A stretch of 64,000 nucleotides of DNA, from contig JADIZV010000002.1 of the NCBI GenBank assembly GCA_016704565.1, forward strand, positions 744,001 through 808,000, written 5' to 3'. Origin of the DNA: Candidatus Phosphoribacter baldrii (lineage in GTDB: Bacteria; Actinomycetota; Actinomycetes; Actinomycetales; Dermatophilaceae). Of this stretch, positions 33,596 through 45,581 are shown one piece after another. Position 1 is the first letter of the stretch. Every line of letters starts with the position of its first letter. Position numbers and translations under genes: made by a program. Under the pieces are notes generated by a model. It saw only the letters and a program-made list of their open reading frames with translations, did no database searches and was not told where the DNA came from.

Positions 33596-36500
33596 GTGGT
33601 CTACCCCAAGGCGAGCACCGACCCCGACACCCAGGGCGTGCCCCCGACCCCCCGCTTCCCCGTGATCGAGGAGCGGGTGCTGGACTACTGGCGCCAGGAC
33701 GGGACGTTCCAGGCCTCCGTGCAGGAGCGCGAGGCCGGGGCGGAGGGCTCCAACGAGTTCGTCTTCTACGACGGCCCGCCGTTCGCCAACGGGCTCCCGC
33801 ACTACGGGCACCTGCTCACCGGCTACGTCAAGGACATCGTGCCGCGCTACCGGACCATGCGCGGCCGGCGGGTCGAGAGGCGGTTCGGCTGGGACACCCA
33901 CGGCCTGCCCGCCGAGCTCGAAGCCCAGCGCCAGCTTGGCCTGAAGACCACCCAGGAGATCACCGACCTCGGGATCGCGACGTTCAACGACGCGTGCCGC
34001 AACTCGGTGCTGCGCTACACCTCCGAGTGGCAGGAATATGTCACCCGTCAGGCCCGCTGGGTCGACTTCGAGCACGACTACAAGACCTTGGACACCGACT
34101 ACATGGAGTCGGTGATCTGGGCGTTCAAGCAGCTGCACGACAAGGGCCTGGCTTATGAGGGCTTCCGGATCCTGCCCTACTGCTGGAACGACCAGACCCC
34201 GCTGTCCAACCACGAGCTGCGGATGGACGACGACGTCTACCAGACCCGCCAGGACCCGGCGATCACCGTCGGCTACCGGCTGGAGACCGGAGAGCTCGCC
34301 CTCATCTGGACGACGACGCCGTGGACCCTCCCGTCGAACATGGGCGTGGCCGTGCACCCCGACGTCGACTACGTCGTCGTCCAGGGCGACCGTGACGGCG
34401 GCACCGACCGCTACCTGCTCGCGCAGGCGCGGCTCGCGGCATACACCCGCGAGCTCGGGGACGACGCGGCCGAGCGGATCGTCGCGCGATTCAAGGGTGC
34501 CGAGCTGGTCGGGCGCCACTACACGCCGCCGTTCAGCTACTACCTCGGGTATGCCGGGGCGCACCAGATCTCGGCCGCGGACTTCGTGACGACCGAGGAC
34601 GGCACCGGGCTGGTCCACATGAGCCCGGGCTTCGGTGAGGACGACAAGGTTGCCCTCGACGCGCTCGGGGTCGAGACGGTCGTGCCGGTCGGGTCGGACG
34701 GGTGCTTCACCTACCCAGTGACCGACTACGCCGGGATGCATGTCTTCGACGCCAATCCGCACGTCATCGACCACCTCAAGGCCCGCACCCGCGGGCAGGG
34801 TGAGCTGGGCTCGACGACCGAGGGCACCGTCCTGGTCCGGCACGAGACCTACGACCACTCCTACCCGCACTGCTGGCGCTGCCGTGAACCGCTGATCTAC
34901 ATGGCGGTGTCGTCGTGGTTCGTCGCGACGACCGCGATCCGCGACCGGATGCTCGAGCTCAACCAGGAGATCACCTGGGTGCCCGAGCACATCAGGGACG
35001 GTCAGTTCGGCAAGTGGCTGGAGAACACCCGCGACTGGTCGATCTCGCGGAACCGCTTCTGGGGCAGCCCGATCCCGGTGTGGAAGTCCGACGACCCGGC
35101 CTACCCGCGGGTCGACGTCTACGGGTCGTTCGAGCAGCTGGAGGCCGACTTCGGCGTGCCCGTCACCGACCTGCACCGGCCGTTCATCGACTCGCTCACC
35201 CGGCCCAACCCCGACGACCCGCGCCCCGAGGGGGAGCGTTCGACGATGCGCCGGGTCACCGACGTCCTGGACTGTTGGTTCGAGTCGGGGTCGATGAGCT
35301 TCGCCCAGGTGCACTACCCGTTCGAGAACGCCGACTGGTTCGAGCACCACTTCCCGGGCGACTTCATCGTCGAATACATCGGGCAGACCCGCGGCTGGTT
35401 CTACACGATGCACGTGCTGGCGACCGCGCTGTTCGACCGGCCGGCCTTCAAGACCTGTCTGTCGCACGGGATCGTCCTGGGGTCGGACGGGCAGAAGATG
35501 AGCAAGAGCCTGCGCAACTACCCGGACGTCTCGGAGGTCTTCGACCGCGACGGCGCCGACGCGATGCGCTGGTTCCTCATGTCCAGCCCGATCCTGCGCG
35601 GCGGCAACCTCATCGTCACCGAGGCCGGCATCCGCGACGGGGTTCGTCAGGTGATGATCCCGTTGTGGAACGCGTGGCACTTCTTCGCGCTCTACGCCAA
35701 CGCGGCTGGGGGAGGCAAGGGGTATGCCGCCTCGGCCTCCACGGCGTCCACCGACGTGCTCGACCGCTACCTGCTGGCCAAGCTGCGCGAGTTCGTCGAG
35801 ACGATGACGACCCAGCTGGACGCCTACGAGATCGCCGCCGCCTGCGACACGATGCGCAGCTTCCTCGACGTGCTGACCAACTGGTACATCCGCCGGTCCC
35901 GCGACCGGTTCTGGGACAGCGACAACACCCTGGGCGCCTCGACGACGGCGGCCTTCGACACGCTCTACACCGCGCTCGAGGTCACCACGCGCACCGTCGC
36001 CCCGCTGCTGCCGCTGACGACCGAGGAGATCTGGCGCGGTCTCACCGGAGGCCGGTCCGTGCACCTGCAGGACTGGCCCGACCCGGGGTCGTTGCCAGCC
36101 GATCACGCCCTCGTCGCCGGGATGGACCGGGCCCGCGAGGTCTGCTCGGCGGTCTCGTCGCTGCGCAAGGGCGCCGGTCTGCGGGCCCGCCTCCCGCTGG
36201 CGGAAGTGGTCGTGGTCACCGCCGATCCGGTTGCCCTGCAGCCCTTCTCGGCGATCATCGCCGACGAGGTCAACGTCCGCTCGGTCGTGCTCCGCGATGC
36301 CGAGCAGGCCCACGAAGGCGACTTCGGCGTCACCCGACGGCTCACGGTCAACGCCCGGGTCGCCGGGCCGCGCCTGGGCAAGGACGTCCAGGCCGCGATC
36401 CGCGCCGCCAAGGCGGGGGACTGGACGACCGACGCCGAGGGCACCGTCACCGCCGGGGGCATCCCCCTCGTGGACGGCGAGTATGCCGTCGAGACCGTCG

Positions 36501-36925
36501 TCGCGGGCCAGGATCTGGCCGCGTCCGGGGCGACTGGGGCCGCCGGGGCGGCCGGGGTTGCGGCCGATGTCAACGCGCCGAGCCGGGCCGTGGCCGTGCT
36601 GCCCGGCGGCGGCTTCGTCGTGCTCGACACCGACGTCTCGCCCGAACTGGCCGTCGAAGGCGTCGCCAACGACCTCGTGCGAGCCGTGCAACAGACCCGC
36701 CGCGAGTCAGGGCTGCACGTCAGCGACCGGATCTCGTTGTCGCTGGCCGGTGCCGAGCTCATGACTCAAGCCGCTCATGAGCATCGCGAGCGGATCATGG
36801 CCCAGACTCTCGCCGAGCACCTGAGCGTCGCCACCCATGTGGACGACTTGGTCGCGGGTGACGGGGTGGTCGAGGCAACCGTCGGCGACGGGCTCACCGT
36901 GCGCATCAAGGTGGTCAAGCGCTGA
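33596..36925 (+). CDS. ileS: isoleucyl-tRNA synthetase, eukaryote-like type
   Basis: A 1109-residue class I aminoacyl-tRNA synthetase. The HIGH motif is HYGH at 69-72 in [16 protein letters not shown], and KMSKS is near residue 633 in [15 protein letters not shown]. The [20 protein letters not shown] context is that of the IleRS2 (eukaryote-like) type, which in known cases resists mupirocin. The GTG at 33596 is the first start after the T-box and gives the usual N terminus. Its stop overlaps the next ATG (TGATG). The C-terminal region (about 960-1000) has an extra Gly/Ala-rich segment. Confidence 0.97.
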   Translation: MVYPKASTDPDTQGVPPTPRFPVIEERVLDYWRQDGTFQASVQEREAGAEGSNEFVFYDGPPFANGLPHYGHLLTGYVKDIVPRYRTMRGRRVERRFGWDTHGLPAELEAQRQLGLKTTQEITDLGIATFNDACRNSVLRYTSEWQEYVTRQARWVDFEHDYKTLDTDYMESVIWAFKQLHDKGLAYEGFRILPYCWNDQTPLSNHELRMDDDVYQTRQDPAITVGYRLETGELALIWTTTPWTLPSNMGVAVHPDVDYVVVQGDRDGGTDRYLLAQARLAAYTRELGDDAAERIVARFKGAELVGRHYTPPFSYYLGYAGAHQISAADFVTTEDGTGLVHMSPGFGEDDKVALDALGVETVVPVGSDGCFTYPVTDYAGMHVFDANPHVIDHLKARTRGQGELGSTTEGTVLVRHETYDHSYPHCWRCREPLIYMAVSSWFVATTAIRDRMLELNQEITWVPEHIRDGQFGKWLENTRDWSISRNRFWGSPIPVWKSDDPAYPRVDVYGSFEQLEADFGVPVTDLHRPFIDSLTRPNPDDPRPEGERSTMRRVTDVLDCWFESGSMSFAQVHYPFENADWFEHHFPGDFIVEYIGQTRGWFYTMHVLATALFDRPAFKTCLSHGIVLGSDGQKMSKSLRNYPDVSEVFDRDGADAMRWFLMSSPILRGGNLIVTEAGIRDGVRQVMIPLWNAWHFFALYANAAGGGKGYAASASTASTDVLDRYLLAKLREFVETMTTQLDAYEIAAACDTMRSFLDVLTNWYIRRSRDRFWDSDNTLGASTTAAFDTLYTALEVTTRTVAPLLPLTTEEIWRGLTGGRSVHLQDWPDPGSLPADHALVAGMDRAREVCSAVSSLRKGAGLRARLPLAEVVVVTADPVALQPFSAIIADEVNVRSVVLRDAEQAHEGDFGVTRRLTVNARVAGPRLGKDVQAAIRAAKAGDWTTDAEGTVTAGGIPLVDGEYAVETVVAGQDLAASGATGAAGAAGVAADVNAPSRAVAVLPGGGFVVLDTDVSPELAVEGVANDLVRAVQQTRRESGLHVSDRISLSLAGAELMTQAAHEHRERIMAQTLAEHLSVATHVDDLVAGDGVVEATVGDGLTVRIKVVKR

Positions 36926-37440
36926 TGGGTGTATTCATCCGGCCGGCCACCGCCTATGACGTCGACGCGGTCGTCGACGTCGGGCGGCGGACCTGGCCGC
37001 AGACCTACGCGCCGATCGCGGGCGAGGACTACGTCCGGATGGGCCTGGCCAAGTGGTGGACCGTCGCCGCGACCCGGCCCCTCGTGGTCGCGGGAAAGGC
37101 CACTGTCGCTGAGCTCGACGGTGAGGTCGTCGGGGTGGCCGTCGTCGGGCCGCTCAAGGGCGATCTCGTCCTCTTCCGGCTCTACGTCGTCCCGGAACAC
37201 CAAGGCACGGGCATCGGCCGGATGCTCCTGGAGGACGTCCTTCAGGTGGCTCGGGAGCGCGGACATCGCATCATCCGGCTGTCCTATCTCGACGGCAATG
37301 TCAACGCGGAGAGGTTCTATCGGGCGTTCGGCTTCACCGAGTCCCACCGCGAGCCGACGGGGGACGGCATACCGGACTCGATCTGGGTCGTGCGCGACCT
37401 GTGGGCTGACGCCCCCGACGGCGAGGAGCCCCAGTCGTGA
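36925..37440 (+). CDS. GNAT-family N-acetyltransferase
   Basis: A 171-residue acetyltransferase. Strand 4 and the acetyl-CoA loop are clear: VLFRLYVVPEHQGTGIGRMLLE, with the Q/RxxGxG/A pattern as QGTGIG, and the final NVNAERFYRAFGFTES. The ATG overlaps the ileS stop codon and its own stop overlaps the folC GTG, so it is translated as part of that operon. It might acetylate an amino acid, tRNA-related or protein target; the sequence does not say. Confidence 0.9.
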   Translation: MGVFIRPATAYDVDAVVDVGRRTWPQTYAPIAGEDYVRMGLAKWWTVAATRPLVVAGKATVAELDGEVVGVAVVGPLKGDLVLFRLYVVPEHQGTGIGRMLLEDVLQVARERGHRIIRLSYLDGNVNAERFYRAFGFTESHREPTGDGIPDSIWVVRDLWADAPDGEEPQS

Positions 37441-38801
37441 GCATCGGCCCCACCGGCCCGGACCTGACCGCTCGCCTGGCCGAGGTCGAGGCGCAGATCA
37501 TGGGCCGCGCGCCCGAGCACGACCTCGTCCCGACCCTCGACCGGGTCGCGGCCGTCATGGAGCTGCTCGGTGACCCCCAGCGCAGCTTCCGGGTCATCCA
37601 CCTCACCGGGACCAACGGCAAGACCTCCACCACTCGCATGATCGAGGCCCTCTGCCGCGAACACGGTTTGCGCACAGGCCGATTCACCTCACCGCACCTG
37701 CACTCGATGCGGGAGCGGATCGCCGTCGACGGCGAGCCGGTGTCGGCCGACGTGCTCGTGCAGACGTGGGACGAGGTCGCTCCGATCATCGATCTCGTCG
37801 ACGCGCGGTCCGCGGCCGACGGTGGCCCCCGGATGACCTTCTTCGAGGTCCTCGTCGTCCTCGCCTATGCCGTGTTCGCCGACGCCCCGGTCGACGTCGC
37901 CGTCGTCGAAGTGGGCATGGGCGGTCGCTGGGATGCCACCAACGTCGCCGACGGTGATGTCGCCGTTGTGACGCCGATCGACATTGACCACACCCACTTC
38001 CTCGGCTCGACCGTCGAGGAGATCGCCACCGAGAAGGCCGGGATCGTCAAGCCAGGCGCCGTCCTGGTCACCGCCGCGCAGGACCCCGCCGTCGCCGAGA
38101 TCCTCACCGAGCGTGTCGAGCAGGTCAGCGCCAGCCGGTATGCCGCGGACGAGGACTTTGGGGTTGTCTCCCGGGAGGTGGCCCTGGGCGGCCAGCTACT
38201 GGGGTTCCGCGGGCTGGCAGGGGACTATGACGAGGTCTTCCTGCCGTTGCACGGCGAACACCAGGCTGCCAATGCCGCACTGGCCCTCGTTGCCGTCGAG
38301 GCGTTCCTCGGTGGGGGTGAGCGACGGTTGGACCCCGACGTCGTCCGGGCCGGGTTCGCGGCGGTCACGTCGCCGGGTCGGCTGGAGGTCGTTCGGCGGT
38401 CCCCGACGATCCTCGTGGACGCGGCGCACAACCCGCACGGCGCGGCCGCCCTGCGCGACGCGCTCGCGGACGCCTTCTCGTTCGCCCGACTCGTCGGGAT
38501 CGTTGCGATCTTCGCCGACAAGGACGCCGGAGCGATGCTTGAGCTGCTTGAGCCGGCTCTCGACCATGTCGTGGTCACCCGCAACAGTTCGCCGCGGTCG
38601 ATGAACGTCACCCGGCTCGGGGAGATCGCGGCGGGCATCTTCGGACCTGATCGGGTGTCGGTCGTCCCTGCCCTGCCCGACGCCCTCGAGGAGGCGGTCA
38701 CCCTCGCCGAAGCCGACGGTCTGGGTGGGGGAGTGGTCGCAACCGGATCGGTCGTCACCGCGGCCGACGTCCGGTTGCTGCTCGGGGTGAAGGAGACCTG
38801 A
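37437..38801 (+). CDS. folC: folylpolyglutamate synthase / dihydrofolate synthase
   Basis: A 454-residue Mur-ligase-family enzyme that adds glutamates to folates and, in bacteria, often makes dihydrofolate. The ATP loop TGTNGKTSTTRMIE, the SPHLHSMRERIAVDGEP segment and the central MGGRWDATNV plus VVTPIDIDHTHFLGST are diagnostic. The start is GTG overlapping the GNAT stop; the stop overlaps the ATG of the DUF4233 gene. ileS, folC and ndk in one run is common in actinobacteria. Confidence 0.95.
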   Translation: MSIGPTGPDLTARLAEVEAQIMGRAPEHDLVPTLDRVAAVMELLGDPQRSFRVIHLTGTNGKTSTTRMIEALCREHGLRTGRFTSPHLHSMRERIAVDGEPVSADVLVQTWDEVAPIIDLVDARSAADGGPRMTFFEVLVVLAYAVFADAPVDVAVVEVGMGGRWDATNVADGDVAVVTPIDIDHTHFLGSTVEEIATEKAGIVKPGAVLVTAAQDPAVAEILTERVEQVSASRYAADEDFGVVSREVALGGQLLGFRGLAGDYDEVFLPLHGEHQAANAALALVAVEAFLGGGERRLDPDVVRAGFAAVTSPGRLEVVRRSPTILVDAAHNPHGAAALRDALADAFSFARLVGIVAIFADKDAGAMLELLEPALDHVVVTRNSSPRSMNVTRLGEIAAGIFGPDRVSVVPALPDALEEAVTLAEADGLGGGVVATGSVVTAADVRLLLGVKET

Positions 38802-39199
38802 TGGCTGGGCTCGTGTTCTTCGGAAAGCTCGGGAAGTTCACCTGGCGGATGTGCGCCGCGGTGCTTGCGGCCCAGTCGATCGCGGTCTTCTTCGGTGCCC
38901 TCGTGGCCCGTGGCATCGCCGTCGCGGACAGCAGTGGTGCGGCGACGGCATACCTGCTCGTCGGCAGCGGGCTCGCGGTCCTGTGCATTGTCGCGGCGGG
39001 GGCGATGCGGTCCGCGGTCGGGGTGACCCTCGGCTGGCTCATCCAGGTGGCGACCTTCGCGGCGACCGCGGTGGTGCCGCTCATGGGGCTGGTCGGCGTG
39101 ATCTTCGCAACGTTGTGGGTGCTCTGCCTCGTTCAGGGCCATCGGATCGATGAGTTGCAGCGGGCACATGCCCAAGAATCGGCGCCGCCGTCGGCATAG
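38801..39199 (+). CDS. DUF4233-family membrane protein
   Basis: A 132-residue protein with four transmembrane helices and the N-terminal motif WRMCAAVLAAQSIAVFFGALV typical of DUF4233, a family almost always encoded between folC and ndk in actinobacteria. Its ATG overlaps the folC stop. Function unknown. Confidence 0.88.
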   Translation: MAGLVFFGKLGKFTWRMCAAVLAAQSIAVFFGALVARGIAVADSSGAATAYLLVGSGLAVLCIVAAGAMRSAVGVTLGWLIQVATFAATAVVPLMGLVGVIFATLWVLCLVQGHRIDELQRAHAQESAPPSA

Positions 39200-39208
39200 G
39201 CTGACCGC

Positions 39209-39631
39209 GTGACTACCGAGCGCTCTTTGGTCCTGGTCAAGCCCGACGGGTTCGCCCGCGGACTCACCGGTGAGGTGATCCGCCGGATCGAACGCAAGGG
39301 CTATCGCCTCGTCGCCCTGCGCATCCTCACTCCGACCCGGGAGATGCTGGGCCAGCACTACGCCGAGCACGCCGAGAAGCCGTTCTTCGGTGAGCTCGTC
39401 GACTTCATGTCTTCCGGTCCGGTGACTGCGATCGTCATAGAGGGCAACCAGTGCATCGCCGGTTTCCGGTCCCTCGCCGGGACCACCGACCCGACGAAGG
39501 CCGCGCCCGGGACGATCCGCGGCGACCTCGGTCGCGACTGGGGTCAGGGCTCGACCGAAAACGTCGTCCACGGCTCGGACTCCCCGGAGTCGGCCGCCCG
39601 CGAGATGGCGATCTGGTTCCCCGACCTCTGA
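39209..39631 (+). CDS. ndk: nucleoside diphosphate kinase
   Basis: A 140-residue NDK that exchanges the terminal phosphate between NTPs and NDPs. The phosphorylated His lies in [27 protein letters not shown] and GTIRGDLG are intact. GTG start ten bases after the DUF4233 stop. Last gene of the ileS operon. Confidence 0.97.
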   Translation: MTTERSLVLVKPDGFARGLTGEVIRRIERKGYRLVALRILTPTREMLGQHYAEHAEKPFFGELVDFMSSGPVTAIVIEGNQCIAGFRSLAGTTDPTKAAPGTIRGDLGRDWGQGSTENVVHGSDSPESAAREMAIWFPDL

Positions 39632-39671
39632 TCGGTCGGTCTGGTCGTTCACCCGCCGGGAGCCGTGTGGC

Positions 39672-40124
39672 TCAGTCGGCGATCTCGTATGCCGCGAGCG
39701 CCGCCAACGCGTGAGCGTATTTGTCCTGCAGCCGGATTCGGGTTGCCTCGGGCAGCTTCGCCAGGCGCTCGGGCCCGCTGTTGTCGGCGATGTCGGCCCG
39801 CTTCACCCGCAGCGCCAACGGATCGGCCGCCACCCTCGCGTAGTAGGCGTCGCGTTCCTCATCGGCCCGCCGGGTGAGGGCATCGACGGCGGCGAGGACC
39901 GGCTCGGGAAACCCCTCAGCCCGCAGGTCAGCCAGGGTCGTCCCCGTGTCCTCGATGACGTCGTGCAACCAGGCCGCAGCCTCGGCCAGTGGGTCCCCGG
40001 CAACCGCAGCCGCGACCCGGGCGGGGTGCGCGGCATACGGGGCTCCGGCCTTGTCCACCTGCCCGGCGTGGGCCGCGCGGGCGAGCGTCTCGGCCCGGGC
40101 GGCGAGGTCATTGTGGGGGATCAT
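39672..40124 (-). CDS. small HD-domain phosphohydrolase
   Basis: A 150-residue HD-family protein. The metal-binding HD pair is in AAAWLHDVIEDTG, preceded by a helix with the first His (APYAAHPARVAA) and followed by VKRADIADN with the last Asp. This layout matches the small ppGpp-hydrolase-like or metazoan-SpoT-type HD proteins, although GTP-related activity cannot be proved by sequence. The ATG overlaps the epimerase stop (ATGA), so the two genes are coupled. Confidence 0.82.
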   Translation of the reverse strand: MIPHNDLAARAETLARAAHAGQVDKAGAPYAAHPARVAAAVAGDPLAEAAAWLHDVIEDTGTTLADLRAEGFPEPVLAAVDALTRRADEERDAYYARVAADPLALRVKRADIADNSGPERLAKLPEATRIRLQDKYAHALAALAAYEIAD

Positions 40125-41131
40125 CCGATCTCTTTCGGCGTGGCCGACCGCTTCCCGCCGCCGGCGTTGGGGTGCTCGAGCCACCACTGGGTCGTGTCGA
40201 TGATGGTCTCCTCAAGCGGGCGGGTCCGGTAGCCGAGCTCGCGGCGCGCCTTGCCGGAGTCGACGGCATACCGGGCTTGGAGGGTGTCGAGGGCATACGG
40301 GGTGAACGTGGGCTTGCCCCGCCGGAACCGTGCCGTCGCGAGCGAGAGCCGAGCCGCCGCGTATGCCGCGGGCAGCGGCATACGCAGCACCGGCCCGCGT
40401 TTCCCGGCGGCGCGGATGACCTGGCGCGCGAGGTCGGTCACCTCGATGTGCGCGTTGCTCAGCAGGTAGACCTCGCCGCGGCGACCGAGGTCCAGCGCTT
40501 TGGCGAGACCGCTGCCGATGTCGCGGACGTCGGCGAAGTCATAGCCGCCGGGCACAGTCACCGCCACTCCGGTCCGGGCCCATTGGCGGATCTGGCCGCC
40601 GACTTCGCTGCGCAGGAAGTCGAACGGGCCGATGACCCCGCCCGGGCAGGCGACGACGACGTCGAGGTCGGTGGCGGCCAGGACCCGGCGGGTGGCCTCG
40701 GCCTTGGTGACCTCGTAGGGGGAGCCGGTCGTCGCCAAGGGGGTCGACTCGTCGATGACGCCCGCACCGGCGGGCGGGGCGAAGGCGTGCACGCTGCCGG
40801 CATACAGCAGTCTGGATACTCCCGCGGTCCGGCACGCGTCCAGGACATTGGCCGTGCCCTCGACGTTGATCCGACGGACCTGCTCGGCGCTGGCGTCGCC
40901 GATGCTGACGAGGGACGCCAGGTGGACGACTCTGTCGACACCTTGGAACGCGGCAACGAGCGTCTCAGGCCGGGTGATGTCGGCGCGGACTATGTCAACG
41001 CGAAGACCCTGCAGGGACGGCGGGTCGGCGCGGCGGTGGACCATCGCTCGCACCGGACCGACGCCCTTGGTGAGCAGTTCGCGGACCAGGACGTTGCCCA
41101 GGTGCCCGGCGGCGCCTGTCACGAGGATCAC
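40121..41131 (-). CDS. NAD-dependent epimerase/dehydratase (dihydroflavonol-reductase-like)
   Basis: A 336-residue extended short-chain dehydrogenase: MILVTGAAGHLGNVLVREL gives the cofactor loop, and YEVTKAEA gives the YxxxK catalytic pair. Similar proteins act on sugars, sterols or hopanoid precursors; the substrate is open. Upstream of and overlapping an HD-domain gene; divergent from the FUSC gene with 29 bases between starts. Contains an 11-bp-arm inverted octamer pair at 40359-40385. Confidence 0.88.
   Translation of the reverse strand: MILVTGAAGHLGNVLVRELLTKGVGPVRAMVHRRADPPSLQGLRVDIVRADITRPETLVAAFQGVDRVVHLASLVSIGDASAEQVRRINVEGTANVLDACRTAGVSRLLYAGSVHAFAPPAGAGVIDESTPLATTGSPYEVTKAEATRRVLAATDLDVVVACPGGVIGPFDFLRSEVGGQIRQWARTGVAVTVPGGYDFADVRDIGSGLAKALDLGRRGEVYLLSNAHIEVTDLARQVIRAAGKRGPVLRMPLPAAYAAARLSLATARFRRGKPTFTPYALDTLQARYAVDSGKARRELGYRTRPLEETIIDTTQWWLEHPNAGGGKRSATPKEIG
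40359..40385. repeat. inverted octamer pair with 11-bp arms inside a coding gene
   Basis: GCGTATGCCGC (40359-40369) and GCGGCATACGC (40375-40385) are perfect reverse complements across five bases. It lies inside the epimerase gene and encodes Ala/Tyr/Gly residues on the minus strand. Part of the dispersed octamer family. Confidence 0.8.
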
Positions 41132-41160
41132 GTCGGCAGCATACGGTCGACAATGGAGGC

Positions 41161-42285
41161 ATGCCCGCCGCCGAGTTCCGCGATCCGAGGTTGGAAGCCA
41201 CGCTCGAACGGGCTTGGGCCCGCAGCCGCCTGTCGTTGCGGACTCGGGTCGAGCGGCTCACGGACAAGAGCTGGCACATCGCCCAGTGCGCGGCGGCGGC
41301 GGGGGTCGGGTGGTGGTTCGCCTCCGGGGTGCTTGCGCACCCGATGCCGTTCTTCGCGCCCATTGTGGCCGTCATCTGCCTCGGGATGACCTATGGGCAG
41401 CGGTTGCGCCGCGTCGCCGAGGTGACCGTAGGCGTTGCCTTGGGGGTGGCGATCGCCGATGTCTTCGTGGGCTTCGTCGGGAGCGGCCCCTGGCAGGTGA
41501 GCGTCGTCGTGCTCGTGTCGATGTCGATCGCGTTGCTGCTCGATGCCGGCCAGTTGCTCGTCATGCAGTCGGCAGTTCAGTCGATCGCGGTCACGGTGCT
41601 CGTCCCCACCGGATCGGCGGCCTTCGGCCGGTGGCTGGACGCGGTCGTGGGGGGCGGGGTCGCGCTTGTGTTCGCGACGATCGTTCCTCGCGCGGCACTG
41701 CGCCAACCTCGGCGGCAGGCCGCCCACGTCGCCCGGACCATGGCGACCTTGGTGCGAGATGCCGCCCACAGCGCGCGCGAGGGTGACGTCGAGCGATCGG
41801 CTCGGGTCTTGGCCACGGCACGGGAGACCGACTCACTCATCCGGGAGCTGCAGGCCGCGGCCGACGAGGGCCTGTCGGTCATCGCCTCGACCCCCTTCAG
41901 ACGCACCGACGCCGGCAGCGTGCGGTCGATCGCGTCGATCGTCGAGCCGTTGGATCGGGCCCTGCGCAGCACCCGGGTCCTGGTGCGCCGGGTGAGCATC
42001 GCGGCATACCACGGCGTCGAGGTGCCTGATGCGGTGGTTGCCTTGCTGCACGACCTGGCGGATGCCGTCGACGTCCTGGACCGGGCCTGGGCGGAGAACC
42101 GTGCGGCGGAATTCGCCCGGCCGGGGTTTCTCGCGCTCGCTGAACGGACCGCGACCGTCGACCCGGACGGCTATCACACGACCGTCCTGCTGGCCCAGCT
42201 CCGCTCGCTCGTCGTCGACCTCCTCGAGCTCAGCGGCCTGGACCACGAGGAAGCCGTCGACGCCGTCCCGCCGCTGTCCGGTTGA
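41161..42285 (+). CDS. FUSC-family membrane protein
   Basis: A 374-residue FUSC/aromatic-acid-exporter-type protein. Six hydrophobic segments at about residues 40-180 include the family features PMPFFAPIVAVICLGMTYGQRLRRVAEVTVGVALG, followed by a long cytoplasmic helical region of about 190 residues. Relatives export aromatic acids or affect envelope integrity; the substrate is not known. Confidence 0.82.
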   Translation: MPAAEFRDPRLEATLERAWARSRLSLRTRVERLTDKSWHIAQCAAAAGVGWWFASGVLAHPMPFFAPIVAVICLGMTYGQRLRRVAEVTVGVALGVAIADVFVGFVGSGPWQVSVVVLVSMSIALLLDAGQLLVMQSAVQSIAVTVLVPTGSAAFGRWLDAVVGGGVALVFATIVPRAALRQPRRQAAHVARTMATLVRDAAHSAREGDVERSARVLATARETDSLIRELQAAADEGLSVIASTPFRRTDAGSVRSIASIVEPLDRALRSTRVLVRRVSIAAYHGVEVPDAVVALLHDLADAVDVLDRAWAENRAAEFARPGFLALAERTATVDPDGYHTTVLLAQLRSLVVDLLELSGLDHEEAVDAVPPLSG

Positions 42286-42330
42286 CTGCCGCTGCACCAT
42301 GGCCCGCGACGGCGTATGCCGTTGCCCCAG

Positions 42331-43497
42331 TCAGTGGGTGTAGGTCTGGTCCAAGAGGTCGTCGCACACCTGGCGGGCCAGGCGCACCTGCATTGACTGC
42401 ATCTCCGCCTGCACGGCCGAGAGCACCCCCGCCGACGGCCTGGCGGTGCCGGGCGTCGATCCCAGCCGGGTCAGCAGGTCGATCCGCAGCTCGGTCGGCG
42501 GGTGGGTGGCATCCCACCGATGTGTCGGGACCGGCGCGGGGACGACCGAGGCGGGGTCCGACTGGCGTCGGACCGCTCGCTCGGCGAGCAAGGCAAAGGG
42601 GTCCTCGCCCCGGCGGACCGCTGCAGCGGCAGCGGTGTGTAGCCCGACGACGTCGACCGACAGCGAGGAGGCCAGTCCTGCCGAACCAGCGGCCAGCGCT
42701 GCGCGGCGGTCCGCGAGGTATTCGCGGTACTGCCCGTCGTTGGCGGCGAGTCGCTCGAAGGCGAGCAGGGCGACGAAGGGGGGGATCGCCAGGACTCGCA
42801 GGACCGCTCGGGTGACCCGCCCTTCGAAGGAAACGGTGAGGTCCTCGGAAGGTGACCTGAGAACCTCACGCAGCGGATCGACCGGGCCTGCATCTAGCAT
42901 CATCGAAACGGTCCGGCGGAGGATCGAGGATGTGGCGTACTTCAGACGCCCTTGGGCTGTGTCTCGGCCAGCGAGGTGGCCGAGTTCGTGTCCCATCACA
43001 CCCAGACGTTCGTCCCAGGTCGAGGCGGCCCAGAACGGCAGCCCCAGCACCAGGGTGTCCTTCCCCCGCCACCCGAAGCGCCCGACATAGGCGTTGAACG
43101 AGGTGTCTACCCCGATCCGCTCGGGAGTCGGGGTGCCGACGGCTGCGGCCAGGTGGGCAACCACCTGGTGCAGGTGTGGCGTGGTGGACCGGTCCAGAAC
43201 GGTGACATCGTCCGGAAGAGGGACGGGACGGGGGATGAGGAGTGCGGCGAGCACCAACCACCCGATGACGACCAGGACCCAGGCCACGACGCCGGTGGCG
43301 TGCGCCGTCGCCCAGACCATGCCGACTACCGCTGCGGCGATCACGGCAAGCACGCCGACGGCGAAGACGAGTGGAGCGGTCATCCGAGGCGGCTGCACCG
43401 GCCCGAATCCCGCTTCCACAAGCCGAGCGTGCATCCGGCGAGCGGCGTCGTCGACACTGCGTTGCAGCTGACTGCGCATCCATCCAGCGATCGACAT
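42331..43497 (-). CDS. M48-family membrane metalloprotease
   Basis: A 388-residue zinc peptidase. Two N-terminal transmembrane helices lie at about residues 42-90, and the zinc motif HELGH is at 170-174 in LGVMGHELGHLAGRD; the third ligand is probably a Glu in EYLADRRAALAAGS (AxExxAD-like). This is the HtpX/M48 type, which degrades damaged membrane or secreted proteins. The C-terminal part is longer than in HtpX. An array of 81-bp tandem repeats starts about 30 bases upstream of its start codon. Confidence 0.85.
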   Translation of the reverse strand: MSIAGWMRSQLQRSVDDAARRMHARLVEAGFGPVQPPRMTAPLVFAVGVLAVIAAAVVGMVWATAHATGVVAWVLVVIGWLVLAALLIPRPVPLPDDVTVLDRSTTPHLHQVVAHLAAAVGTPTPERIGVDTSFNAYVGRFGWRGKDTLVLGLPFWAASTWDERLGVMGHELGHLAGRDTAQGRLKYATSSILRRTVSMMLDAGPVDPLREVLRSPSEDLTVSFEGRVTRAVLRVLAIPPFVALLAFERLAANDGQYREYLADRRAALAAGSAGLASSLSVDVVGLHTAAAAAVRRGEDPFALLAERAVRRQSDPASVVPAPVPTHRWDATHPPTELRIDLLTRLGSTPGTARPSAGVLSAVQAEMQSMQVRLARQVCDDLLDQTYTH

Positions 43498-43526
43498 GAG
43501 CGTCCCCTGTCTCGTCCGAACTCAAT

Positions 43527-45529
<2,003 letters not shown>

Positions 45530-45534
45530 TGACT

Positions 45535-45545
45535 TGTAATATACA
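45535..45545. promoter_or_regulatory. palindromic putative GntR operator
   Basis: TGTA-ATA-TACA is a perfect palindrome in an A/T-rich island between the GntR start (45529) and the divergent lipoprotein gene (45582 or 45591). It resembles HutC-type operator halves, so it could control both genes. It also resembles a promoter -10 region, which would fit repression by blocking. Confidence 0.5.
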
Positions 45546-45581
45546 CACCCTCGATGGCTTGCGCACGGTGGGGCACCTACG

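Noticed and set aside
33362..36691. Very long minus-strand open frame (1109 codons) opposite ileS
   Set aside because: It is antisense to a clear IleRS; high G+C creates long mirror frames. The translation is Arg/Gly/Val-rich with no family match.
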